Source of the DNA: Symbiodinium natans
Taxonomy: Eukaryota; Sar; Dinophyceae; Suessiales; Symbiodiniaceae
Direction of reading: 5' to 3'
NCBI GenBank assembly: GCA_905221605.1
Contig: CAJNDS010002001.1
Coordinates: forward strand, 923,001-987,000
DNA length: 64,000 nt
The notes under the pieces were generated by a model. It was not told where the DNA came from and made no database searches. It was given only the letters and a program-made list of their open reading frames with translations. Position numbers and translations under genes: made by a program. Shown here piece after piece: positions 12,391 through 23,151 of this stretch (positions are counted from its first letter, which is position 1; each line of letters starts with the position of its first letter).

Positions 12391-12945
12391 GCAAAAAAGT
12401 TCTCACACTTTGCCGAGGTGCACTTCTCATTGGGCCGGTAGCGAGACCTGCCGGGCACGCAGTTTGGGTACTTCTGGTGTGCTGGGCTTAGCAGCTTCAA
12501 CAGCACAGACAGCACGGCGCAAGGCTCTTTCGCCTTTGAATGCTTCGTGGTCTTGTGGAAGCGGCCTTAAACGATATCAACCTTTGCGAGGCCTTTCAAT
12601 AAGCTGCAAGATCATGCGGGTGCTTTTCATGACACAGCCGTTTCTTGGTCTTTTCCTGGTAGTATTAACACACTTCACGCAGTCACCGCGTGCATTTGTA
12701 ACCATATTAACGTCAGCACGACAGATGTACGAGAAGTGAGACCGAATGAAAAGCATGCACAAGTTCGAAGAAACTGTCGCTTCTTATCCAAGAAGCTGAA
12801 ATCGGGCTACTTCCACCACAAGGCCGGGCGAGGTGGATCTCTATCAAGAGGCATAAGAGGCATGAGAACCCCTTCCAGGCCTTGGGAAGAGCTGCAAGAG
12901 CTCGTCCACATAGCCTTCAACGTCCTCCGACAGTCGCACCGGATG
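12391..12945 (-). CDS. unidentified multi-exon gene (partial)
   Basis: Three minus exons join in phase: 12945-12881 (VRLSEDVEGYVDELLQLFP), 12795 to about 12775 (FLDKKRQFLRTC) and 12655 to about 12607 (EKTKKRLCHEKHPHDL). A further span at about 12562-12391 (KEPCAVLSVLLKLLSPAHQ, then a Cys-containing basic tail to a TAG) is open but its junction is unresolved. Lys/His/Cys-rich; no family recognised. Confidence 0.45.
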
Positions 12946-12988
12946 CTGGAAATGCAAACTTGCAGGGTCACCTGGACTCAGAATCTGT

Positions 12989-13050
12989 GGACTTGCATTG
13001 TGTATCCTACGACATGACTGGACTTGCATTGTGTATCCTACGACATGACG
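12989..13050. repeat. 31-bp direct tandem duplication
   Basis: Two identical or near-identical copies, 12989-13019 and 13020-13050, starting GGACTTGCATTG and containing CCTACGACATGAC. Confidence 0.9.
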
Positions 13051-13167
13051 ACTGTCAGAATCCGCAAGTGGCAGCCAGACCTGAAGATGGCCAGACAAGG
13101 ACTTGAAGCGCATGTAGGCGCAGAACCTCGGAGGGCCACGCAACGCCAGCATCCAATAAATCTAAGG

Positions 13168-13267
13168 TTCCTAAACCCGAAACCCGAAACCCGAAACCCG
13201 AAACCCGAAACCCTAAGCTTAAACCCGAAACCCTAAACCCGAAGCCCCACACCCTAAACCCTAAACA
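13168..13267. repeat. variant telomere-type array (CCCGAAA)
   Basis: Tandem CCCGAAA units in place of CCCTAAA, passing into normal CCCTAAA at the right end. Confidence 0.85.
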
Positions 13268-13368
13268 AAGGGGCTCTAAGGTTCTAAGTCGACAGTGGCC
13301 GAGGGGTCTGGAAGGTCGGGCCAAGCACCATGGATGAGGCTCCCGCTCAAACTCCATGCCGACCGTCG

Positions 13369-14086
13369 TCAGCATTCCTCAACATGCAGATTGGCGGTTT
13401 CGAACTCGGAGAGCCCTACCAACATCGGTGAATTCTTTGAACCCTCAGCGCAACCGATGAACTTATTGTGGGAACCTATGACCCGCCCAATCTCCTGAAG
13501 ACTTGAGCAGCCTTCGACAAGCTGAAGGCCTGTTCCGAACCCCAGCTCGAGTCGGCCGAGGTGCGAATGCGGAGGATGGTCCTTTCCTGGTTGCCGGCTC
13601 CTTGAAGGTTTTCCCTGGGCGCAAGCAAGCTTTTCGGGCCCAGGTGTTTTCGGCTCCGAGCTCCGGGGCTTCGGGTTTATGCCCACAGTGAGAAGCTGCA
13701 CTCTCATAAACCTCCATGAATGAAGCTTTCAAGACTCGACTCGACCCCACCCCCAATGGAGCCGAGGAGCTGAATCCGTTGGTAGCTGGGAAGGTGCATC
13801 TCGCACGAAAGCACTTCCTCCAACCTTGCTTCTTGCTTGGCGGCTGTTTAAGGTCGTCCGGTGTTCACGGCTCAAGGCATGAGGCCATGAGCGGGGTTGT
13901 CTGCCAAAAAAATTTGATTCAAGGAGAACCCGAGCCCTCACAAAGTACCAAATAACCGATTCCGAGGCAGGAGACATCCATCGCTTCGCCCTGCAAGACC
14001 AAAGCATGGTCAAGGAGCCCAATGTGCTGGCACACGCTCGCGTCCACGCGGAACTTGGAGCCAGCCGTGGCGACCAGCTGGTTCAC
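13369..14086 (-). CDS. unidentified gene, last two exons
   Basis: Minus exons 14086-13976 (VNQLVATAGSKFRVDASVCQ, then HIGLLDHALVLQGEAMD) and 13521-13369 (LVEGCSSLQEIGRVIGSH to FETANLHVEEC and a TGA) are both in phase 0 and are separated by a 454-nt GT-AG intron. The compact, mixed composition looks like a globular enzyme C-terminus. No family is recognised. Upstream exons were not found. Confidence 0.5.
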
Positions 14087-16198
14087 CTCCCGGGGGCCGC
14101 CATGAAAAGCAGGGGCAAGCCTTGCAAGTGCTTTGCACATGCTTCTGGAGCTAGGCCCAGTAAAAAGCCTCCAGTAGATTTGATGGGGTTTCATCTGTGC
14201 TTTTGGTCTCTTTCGCCGTTTTACATTTTGGATAGTTGGTCAATATCCTGTAGACAACTTCTTATCCCATGGTCGCATCTTGAAATTACCTCATTATCTT
14301 CTTATCTTCTGGTGTCACGCATTCACGACGTTTCGCTCATTTGCTATCTCCATGTACTATTTAAACAAACGATCTCGCGAGGCTCGGAGAATTAAAGTAA
14401 TGCTGTTGGGTGTCTTGTGACTGGCGACAAAATGGCCCGATATCAAAAACCTTGGAGATTTGGTAGAAGCCTTGTCCATAAATCCTTCGACCCAGCAGCT
14501 TCTACCACCGGACCCATGTTGGGCTGCTCATATGCAGATATCAGTCAACAAAAACCGCAACCCTGAAAAGCCTCGTTGAGTGCTCTTTCAGCGACGGCCC
14601 ACTGCCCGCGCTGGGCCAGCGGGCAGTAGCCTGCAACTGAGACACAGGCTGAGTCAGGTCCCAGATGTGCTGGCTGCCTGTGACGCCTTGCTTCAAATTT
14701 AAAGCTTTCCTTGTATTTGCCCTGCCCCTGAACCCTTCGTGCCCAAAATCTGTGAGAGCCCCCCGCATCATCTGGGCCTACCCAGGTCCGGGCACAGCCA
14801 CAGTGCCACTCCGGGACGCCCGCTTGGGTGCAGGTCCTGTGTCAGCACCACAGGGTTTAGGGCGTTTGCTTGTTTTCCTCACCCAACACCTGACGTTGTG
14901 AAGAATACCCCTTAAGTGCCACGTAGACTGCGATTGACAGTTCCAAAACCCTCTCGAACCCCTGCTCTGATATCTTGAAAGCCCGAATCCCCCCAAGAAC
15001 AAGGCGCCTTTGACGAGGGAGCTTGGTCAGGAGGGACTGGGCCCGGTGGTCCGGTGCATCCTGAAGCACTCGCAAGGGCTTGGAGGGCTTTCTGGGACCT
15101 CTGAGTTCTGGGGCGTCAGAACCCTCAAGCCTCTGCAATGTTCCACAAGCCTTGCGACCTCGAGGCGCTGACATGCGCTGACCCCCAAGATCCCTCAAAA
15201 ACGCCAACCGCTTAAACACCACAACTCCAAAACCCCGAACCGCAGAATCCGAACTTGAAAAACAGCGGCTCTTATCCCCTAAGTCTAACACCCATTGTGG
15301 CCCCCCACCCACTGCCGCTCGTTCTGCGCAGCACCTGGCTGTCAGGAACTCAGCAGGGACTGGGAACTCGGAATGTAGACTGTGACCCCCTCATCCCCAG
15401 ACTGTGACCCCCTCATCCCCAGATGCGGCAGAGGCTGAGGCCTCCTGGATCTTGCCCCGACATGAGGTGGCGCAGGGTTGCGTACCTCAAGGAGGGCCGG
15501 AGCTCCGGGGTTCGGGCGCAAACCTGAACCCAAGACCCCACATATCAAAATACGATTCCTGTTCGGTCAACTCATATCAACTTGTTCTTGGGCGCCGGGC
15601 ATGTCATACCAGGATGAAATCACAAAGCGGTTGTGCTCCTGACAGAGGCGAGTCTGAAGGTTCGAGGGTGATGGCAAGGTTGTTCAAATGGCTCACAAGG
15701 GGAGGGGAGGGCGGCGCCCTGCCCCAAGGCCCTGGCCAGGTTCCAGATGGACCTCCTCCACAGCCGAGCGTTCTCCTCGAGAAGCGTCAAAACACGTTTC
15801 GCCCGGCAAGAGTGCATAGGTATGAAAAGCACCCCTTGCTGCCCTGGAGCTGTTCCGAGTGAGGTTTTGGTTTTGGAACTTTTGCAGATCCCATGCAGAC
15901 CCTTGCCTACATTTGTTCGCCCGGTGAGCCAAAACCCTTGAGACTTTATCCAGGCGCTCCCTCGGACTCCCTCTGACGTTGCGCGCTCCCTCGCTCCTGC
16001 ATCGTTTTCCGTAGGGTCCTGGGAAACGACGAAGGTGCTTAGCGGTGGTGAGGAACGGGGGCCTGTTGACCGTGGGCCTAGCGGGTGCAGTGCGACACTG
16101 CGGGTTCCAGACAAGCTGAGGGCTCGAGCGCCCTTAAACCGAAGCCCAGAATCACAAACCCAAATGAACCCCCCCCCCCATGCAGCCTTTGCGATACT
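14087..16198. other. introns/intergenic with isolated exon-like spans
   Basis: Minus-strand exon-like pieces include 15060-15008 (DAPDHRAQSLLTKLPRQ, bounded by AG and a GC donor) and one near 15830-15690 (VLTLLEENARLWRRSIWNLA). A short direct repeat (two copies of CCCCAGACTGTGACC with flanking bases) lies at about 15378-15423. No gene can be assembled. Confidence 0.3.
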
Positions 16199-16303
16199 CT
16201 AAGCCCAGCGAAACGCGGGGTCCCTGTGATGTTGCTTGGGATCTGCGTCTGCCCACAGGTCCCGACGCCACCTTTTCAGGCGTTGGGCTTCGAGAGGGTG
16301 CTC
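16199..16303 (-). CDS. probable last exon of an unidentified gene
   Basis: Minus frame EHPLEAQRLKRWRRDLWADA continuing to AFRWA and a TAG at 16201-16199, just after an AG acceptor. Strongly charged and helix-like. Family unknown. Confidence 0.4.
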   Translation of the reverse strand, partial: EHPLEAQRLKRWRRDLWADADPKQHHRDPAFRWA

Positions 16304-19027
16304 TTGAGAACCTTTGATGGCTCTCCTGTGGACTTGGGATCTTGTGGACTTGGGGAGCCGAGTGGCCTCAGAGATGGGTTTGACGGTGGTGGGCTTCGGT
16401 TTAAGCACTTTACTCGCGGTTGTCGCACGGGTCCCCGAGCCACATCCTACATCAGGGCTGCATGCTCTGAAGAACTTCAAGGCACCTCAAGTCTTAAGTA
16501 TGGCGATGGCTGCGCTGTACACATATCTTCAAAGATTACGTAGCACTGCGGCCAGCTGCAGCTGGCTCGGCCAAGGCTTCTGTCCAGATGGTACACGAGG
16601 TGGAACAAGCATGGAAAACACAAACGTAGTACAACCACCCCCCACGCTTGGGACTGTTGGTGCTTATGGGCTTTGATGGGCTTTGCACGGGAAAGACCTT
16701 GAATGGGCATTCATTGAACGTACAAACCGTTCTAGTTTCACCTCAAGCGCAACAGACTTGCCGCTCCCACCTGTGCAGCCCTTGTCCGGGAGGCGGGCCT
16801 CTGGGATCAACAGAGAGACCTGGGCATCGCTATGGGGTTGAAAAGCCAGGTGCAGGGCTGTCGGAGGGGGGTGGGGTTCTCGGAATGCCGACGGGTGGCA
16901 GGCCTCTCTCAAGCATGTCTGCATCCTCCCCTCTCGGTTCACCAGGATGAACAAGGTTCAGGGATACTTCCTGGTGATACCATGGTGATGCCATAAAGAA
17001 ACTCTTTTCAGCGGCTCAGTTCTGGCAGCGGCTCAGTTCTGGAAATCCCTGCGAAAGCACCACTTGAACCCTCAAGCCTTCACCCACGACCCTGAGCCCT
17101 GAGCTTCGGCTACAGTAGGGGGCTGTGGAAGCTCAAAACTTGAAGCGCTCCGCAGAGGCTCCACTTTCCTCCCCGAAAGGGGAAGCAAGGAACCCCAGTG
17201 CTCAGGCGCAGTCCAGAGGAGATTTCCTTGGCCCCATGCTCGCCCAGGGCAGCTAAATCCTACTTTCGGGCTGAAGGCTTTAAAGCCTTCCTCAAAAGCT
17301 TCAAAGAGAGTGATGTCATGATTTCGGACTTTGTTTTGGTTAGCAGCTCAGGGGTTTGCAGTCCAGGACCTTGGGTCTACGGAATTTCTTGGGCTTGGGG
17401 CTTGAGGGGCTTAGGGCGTGCGGTTCTTGCGGAGTCTGAAGGATCCAAGGCCCACCCCAAGAACCACCGAACACTCTCCCAAAGTCCTACTGTGAACATT
17501 CCTGAGATCCCACCAACCCAGTCAGTCTCATTGTCCGGAAGGACCCTGAGGGCCACTTGGCAGCGTCTTCAAGACTTGAAGGGCCCTGGCTCATCGCACT
17601 CGTTGGGAGGCCCATGGTCCCCGGCAAGGACCTGGCCATACTGTTGAATCTTGTGAACCCCAAAACCAAAAAAAGAAGCCCCCACCACCACGAAGGAATC
17701 TGTCGCGGTAGTAGTGGTAGTGGTAGAGGCCGTGGTGGCAGTGGTAGTCAAGCTGTTGCTTGAAATTCCCGTACCCGAAAACTCAAGCCCAAGCAGAACA
17801 CGTCAGGACCGCCACAATGGGCCGTGCTTCTGGCGGAAGCCTGCACGAGGTAAATAAGAACACTTGCTGCCTTTGGATGGTTTCTGAAGATCGGACTGTG
17901 GCGGTCCCTGGCGTAGTGACTGCATTCACACAATGTGTGTCACCTTCAGGTCTCGAAGGCTTAGGCTGAGGGATTCATGGCGATTGTTTGCTTCTTTGCA
18001 TCGCTGGACTCAAGCCTGGAACCTGCAAAAAGGCAACCTCCGAACTCCGGGAAGCCGCCTGCTAAGGCCCTGCAGATGCTCCGCAAGCGCCTCATCCTTA
18101 GCAGGGCTGCGATACGGTGTGATGCCGATTCTTCTTTGGTGCTTGACTTCTCCTTCTGTCTGTTTTGTCGCCTAACTAGGATTTGCGGGCAGCATGCTCC
18201 TGTAGCAGGCGGGCCCCACCCCAACCACCCTCCACTCAACTTGCCCAACTAGGACAGCAAATTCTGGGTGGAGCATTCCCGCAAGCAGCATGCCCGCAGC
18301 ATGGGGCTGAGATGCTTGGTGTATCCGGCCCAATGACCCCATATTGCGGCCCTGTCATTAACATACCGCCCCTGCCCACCAGTCCATCACCAGAGAAAAG
18401 TTCAGCGCAGAAGTACTGTGCCCACACGAAGCCACTCACGAGTAACAATGTCCCCCCCCGCTCCCCCCCACCCTCCCAAGCCCTAAACTTCCAGCCCTGC
18501 ACCAGCGCACAAGTCACCAAGCACCTCGCGATCAACTGCAGCGCATGCTGAGATTCGTGGGACGCCTTGCAGGTGTTGGTACTTACAGTGTAAGTTGTAG
18601 GCTGCTTGTAGGGCGTAGGGTTCATGGTCTGACAGAGGCCGCCGAAATCCTCGCATATGCTGGCTTCTCGGCACTGCAGCCCTTTGCGAGCCGGCGCCTT
18701 CAGCTCCCAACTGAGGTCTCTGCTTCTTTTCCCACAAAAAAAGAGGTGCTATTGTCTCCCCATGCAAAGGTTCCTCGAAGTTGAGGCTCCTCGTCATGAT
18801 AAATCAAGCGGCACGAACATCGTGAGTCCCTAACATGGCCCATGTGCTCAGCGCGACAGTTTCCACGTACTGATCCCAACAAGCATAACACCGCCAAAAC
18901 CGCAAAAACCCCAAAGAAGATGCCCCCCACTTGGAGCCTCGAGATGCAAGTAGGCGAAGATGGGTCTGTCCGTATGGATCTCCTGGCTGCCCAGTTCAGG
19001 GTCTGTGGTGGGGGTGTAGGGATGAGG
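16304..19027. other. no firm gene
   Basis: Exon-like minus pieces near 18100-18050 (DEALAEHLQGLSR, AG acceptor and GC donor) and a hydrophobic minus frame at about 18925-18860 (GIFFGVFAVLAVLCLLGSV), which lacks an ATG. No chain of exons can be supported. Confidence 0.3.
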
Positions 19028-19143
19028 GCTTAGGGTTTTAGGGTTTAGGGTTTAGGGTGTAGGGTTTAGGGTTTAGGGTTTAGGGTTTAGGGTTTAGGGT
19101 TTAGGGTTTAGGGTTTAGGGTTTAAGGTTTAGGGTTTAGGGTG
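19028..19143. repeat. interstitial TTTAGGG array
   Basis: About sixteen head-to-tail TTTAGGG units, among the longest and cleanest in the window. Confidence 0.95.
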
Positions 19144-19751
19144 TTACGTGTTCGGCAGCGGAAGTCGAGTGGAGCGCAGCGTGTAGGCTTAGGAAACTTA
19201 CGGCTCGGGCTGCTCCATCCAGAAGGGCAAAAACCTGAAGCCCTGCGAAGCCCCAACGCCACCCTTGACCCCGAGCTTTGTTGGTAGTTTTCAAGCTACT
19301 ATCTGAGAATCGAGAGGCTTGAAGGCTTGAGGAAGCAGATGAGCTGTAAAGCTGCAGGACAGAGCTTTCAGGCCTTAAGGGTTTGCGGCTGAGGATCTGC
19401 CCATGGCGCCTTAAGAAGAAACTAAGGGTGCCATCCTCTCGGCGCCTGGAAGCGGAGGAAGTAGTCCAGCAAGTGCTTCGACGGCCTTTTCTTCCCTATG
19501 CAGCCGCGCTTTCCGTCCCTGGCGGCACAGGAACTCTGTTGCTGATCAATTGTGGGAGTTTGCTGCTGTGTGCTGCCGTCATGTTTTGGGGAAAACCGCC
19601 GACCCGGCCATCGCCGTGGTCGAGCGCATGGGAAGCCTCCCCTCTCCTCTCCTCTGAATCGGGTTTCAAATCACGATAATGGGCGCTACTCTCGGGTGAG
19701 GTTGCTTCCTTGTGGGGGGAATGTAAGGTGGTGCTGCGGAATGTGGTCTGA

Positions 19752-20327
19752 TTGCTTGTGAGTTGCTGTGCTAACTCAGGCACTTTGGCAACGTTAGCCT
19801 ATCTCGACGAGAGCGGCATTGTTCTGTGGAGCTGTCGTGGTTTCTTGCTCGGGTTTCTTTCCCTATTGCAGATTGCCTCCTTCAGATTGCCTCCTTCAGA
19901 TCTCCACGACCTATCGGCACACGCGAATGGGGGCACGGATTCCATGGCGATTTTGCAGGAGAAGTTTCAGTTGCAGCTGCTGCCTTTCGATGATCACATC
20001 TGACGAAGTTGGGTGGATATAGCAGGCCCCCCTTTGCTCTCTGAGGAGGCCCTCTACACTCTAGGCGACCTGTGGCTCGGCAACGGTGCAGGTTCGGCAA
20101 TGGCTGTCGCGCCGTCTGCGGCGTCTGATCTCACATGGCTACGTCAGCTTCCCACTGCAAGGTCGATCCAGGAATGCATCTCCGCGTTGGAGCAGATGCT
20201 CCAGGAGAAGCTAGCCAGGGAGGAGGACCAGCAGGAAGCCCCCACTCCTGAGAGTGCTCTCGCCCAGCTCCAGGGATCACGCGGATCCGTGGATGCTGAC
20301 AACGAACAGCATCCTCTGATTATCTGA
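19752..20327 (+). pseudogene. interrupted plus-strand reading frame
   Basis: One plus frame from 19752 to the TGA at 20325-20327 is broken once, by an in-frame TGA at 20001-20003. Both halves look coding: the first ends MAILQEKFQLQLLPFDDH, and the second contains SIQECISALEQMLQEKLARE. A 14-bp tandem duplication lies near 19868-19896. It may be a decayed gene or mobile-element fragment, or two exons of a real gene. Family unknown. Confidence 0.35.
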
Positions 20328-20399
20328 ATCCTCGCGCAGGCCTCTGCAAGCCTGCCGTCGCTTGCGCAAGAACCCGCTCTGTCAGAAATCGTCCTGTTC

Positions 20400-20640
20400 C
20401 GGGGGGCTCAAAGCGCCTTGTGCTTGTGCTTGTGCTGCTTTGGCCGCCGCCACCGCCGCCGCCGCTGCTGCTGCTGCTGTTTGTCGTTCTTGTCGTTCTT
20501 GTCGTCCTTGTCGTTCTGGTCGTTCTTGTCGCTCTTGTTGTCGTTGTTGTCATTCTTGTCGTTCTTGTTGTTCGTGTTGTGTTCTTGTTGCTCTTGTAGC
20601 TCTTGTTGCTGCTGCTGCTCTTCATTTTGTTGCTGCGCTC
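20400..20640. repeat. GTCGTTCTT-type minisatellite and triplet repeats
   Basis: CCGCCGC/CTGCTG triplets pass into tandem 9-mers of the form GTCGTTCTT with substitutions. Long Thr/Arg or Cys/Ser frames here come from the repeat. Confidence 0.85.
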
Positions 20641-22651
20641 CCCAGAAAATTCAAACAAATAAAAGTGCTGGGGCGTAGCCGGTTGTGGGGGCGACAGCCC
20701 CGTTGATAGCAATGCAAGTAGGCAATTCTCGTGGGGTGGTGAGAAGGTGGTTGCCAATTTGACCACCTGGCAACATGATTCAACCCATGCTGCAACTAAC
20801 TGCAGATACTGCAGCGGAGAGAATAAAGCAGCTCTGCTCTACATGCACCTCAGCCGAAAGAAGTCGAAAGAAACAAAGAACCGCCCTCCGAAAACTGGCG
20901 TTTGAAAGGGATCTAGGGTGCCCGCCTGTCGAACATAAGTGCCCGCAACTCCTTAGCGAAAGACAAGCTCTTCCGCAGGCACATTGTGAGTAGCGTGGCT
21001 TGTTGTCTCAAATTCTTTCTCAAAGCTTTGTCACCTTGGCAGTCCCTGATGCCAATCCAGCCTAGGGGGACAACACTCTCTAGAACACCCACCGACATAT
21101 TCGAGGCAAGCCATCGCAACAGCCCCACGAAAGATGCCGCATGGCACCCAGCGCGAGCCTCAACCTCTGGTCCGGTACCCTGGAGCTCCTCGGCTCCCAC
21201 AACCCCTCAACAAAACCCAACCTGATGATGTCTGACGTGTCCCAGCTGCGTGTTGCGAGTGGCAGTTCGGGTCGATCTCGAGGCTCGGGACGACTCCTGC
21301 GCATGAAGTGCACCCAAAGGAGTCCCCAACCCTCACCCTCCAAAACCCTTCCAATAGTAGCTAAACGTAGGTCACTCATTCGGACAGCGAATGTGTCTCC
21401 AGCCTATTGAATACTCCAACTCCGAGCCTTTCCTCAGCCGAAAACCTTGTAAAACTCGCAGGCATGCTTTCCCGGAGGAACTTCATGCAAAAAGCAGAAA
21501 AGTCGGCACTAACCTCAACACCTTCCCAGAAGGCCACTAGGGCGCCCGACGATCGAACTGCTCCAGCCACTTGCGGCAGTACCGTGTGCCCAGGAACCCT
21601 CGTGTGCTTCCGAGTTTGGTTTGAGTTGGGTGAGGCCGGGGAGGCTTTAGGGCGTAAAGTTGAGAGAGCATTTTCGCAGCACGGCGTTAGCCCATCGGAT
21701 GAGGAGAAGACAGTTGTGAGAATTGTTGCTGAAGAGCCCAGGCCTTTGCGGAGTATAGCTCTTGCGTTTTTGCTGAACCCAAGATCCACGATGCAAAGCC
21801 CTTTTCTTGTTTTTTTGAAAAGCGTAATCACCTTCAGGACAACCAGCAGCAAAAATTATTCTTCTTCGAACATCCCCTCTTGGTAGAGATACTCTGGGGT
21901 TGGGCACCCAGGGACACTCTGGGGTTGGGTACTCCGGGAGTTCCCGGCGAAGAGAAGAGTTCCGGGCGAGGAGAAGGGTTGAGTTTAAAATCTAACAACC
22001 CGACACCGACCACCCCGAGGGTGGGGAAAAACATCAACAAAGACAACGACAAGTGAGGCTGGAGGTTCAGGAAAACTCCAACACTCTGATGAAAAAAACC
22101 ATTACGACTATGAATCCACCGTATATGTGCTTCTACGACAACTTTGAGTTAAGGTCTTAACTACTATACGCACACACACACACACAGAGACCGAAGCACA
22201 AGAAACAACCAATACGCCACGTCGCTCGTAAGCCGTGCGTGCTTGATAGTTTCCTGCTGCGTTCCTTTGTTCCATGCCTGCTTCCTTGTCCAAGCTTTAT
22301 TCCCTTCTTGCTGCCTTTTCCCGCCTGTTGTACGGAACAGAGCCTCTACAACCCCACAAACTGGAGTTAATCGAGCCCCTTTTTGCGGCAACGGTAAACC
22401 CTAAAAGGCCCTAAGCCCTGAATACTGGTGCATACACTGGGACGCCAACCATTGCACCCGGTGGCACCAAAGAGGGTGGTGTACCCTTGGGTGTGCAATT
22501 CAAGGTCTTGGTGCAAGGCTTTGAGTCTCCAGAACTCCAGATCTGCGACAATGATAATCGCGAAAGCTTCAGGGTTCTCGGTGTTCTGTTTTTGTACGGG
22601 TCTTGGTGCTGTGCCAAGTGTACTAGGGGGGGGGGGGGGGCATGGATAGAA
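20641..22651. other. no firm gene
   Basis: At 21420-21580 both strands carry long coding-like frames (minus: SGALVAFWEGVE before a GTTAGT donor), so strand is undecided. A (CA)n run lies at 22168-22186 and a G14 run at about 22626-22640. Confidence 0.3.
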
Positions 22652-22909
22652 TCACAAAGATTCGCACCATGTTGACTCTCGTGACCGAGCACGATCGTCA
22701 GCTAGCCGAGCTAGAACCACCACGCCAAGCGCATCAACCGAAGCTTTCGCCCCGCCTGCGTGCTCAATGTCAATCTCGCAAGCCCAGCCACAGCTGAGGT
22801 CGTGACCATGTTTCTTCGCGATGTTCCACAGTAGACGGTCCTGTGGAACGCATCTGAACACGAGGTGACGAGCCCTGGCCCTGCACCTCGAAAGAAATGA
22901 TGTGGCCAT
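22652..22909 (-). CDS. 85-residue hypothetical ORF downstream of the Z-alpha gene
   Basis: ATG-led minus frame starting MATSFLSRCRARARHLVF, ending at TGA 22654-22652, on the same strand and about 240 bp after the Z-alpha nucleotidyltransferase stop. It has a basic N-terminus and an acidic/aliphatic second half (IDIEHAGGAKASVDALGVVV). No family recognised. Neighbouring frames are also open, so it may be an exon of something larger or chance. Confidence 0.35.
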   Translation of the reverse strand: MATSFLSRCRARARHLVFRCVPQDRLLWNIAKKHGHDLSCGWACEIDIEHAGGAKASVDALGVVVLARLADDRARSRESTWCESL

Positions 22910-23151
22910 TTGGGGCTCAATCCTGAAAGCCTCATTCCAAAGGCCCCAGATGATTCAGAATCTCCCAAAAAAAGCACTGCGAGTGGGCCATTAAACCTTG
23001 GACTCTGGGGCTCGAGGCCTCTGGAATTCCCTCCAGGACCGTCTCGCACTTCCAGCCAGCCTGGACTTCAACTGTCTGCTCTAAAGTGCCGCTTACCCTT
23101 GGGTTCATTGAGGTTCTTCGGGAAGGCTATGGGTGCTTTGGGGTTTGGGGT

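Noticed and set aside
16664-16954. P-loop NTPase motif (GGSGKS) in a minus frame
   Set aside because: The spacing does not fit A/G-x4-G-K-S/T, and no Walker B or further domain follows.
20320-20766. 148-codon minus-strand frame rich in Thr, Arg and Ser
   Set aside because: Encoded by the GTCGTTCTT minisatellite and triplet repeats.
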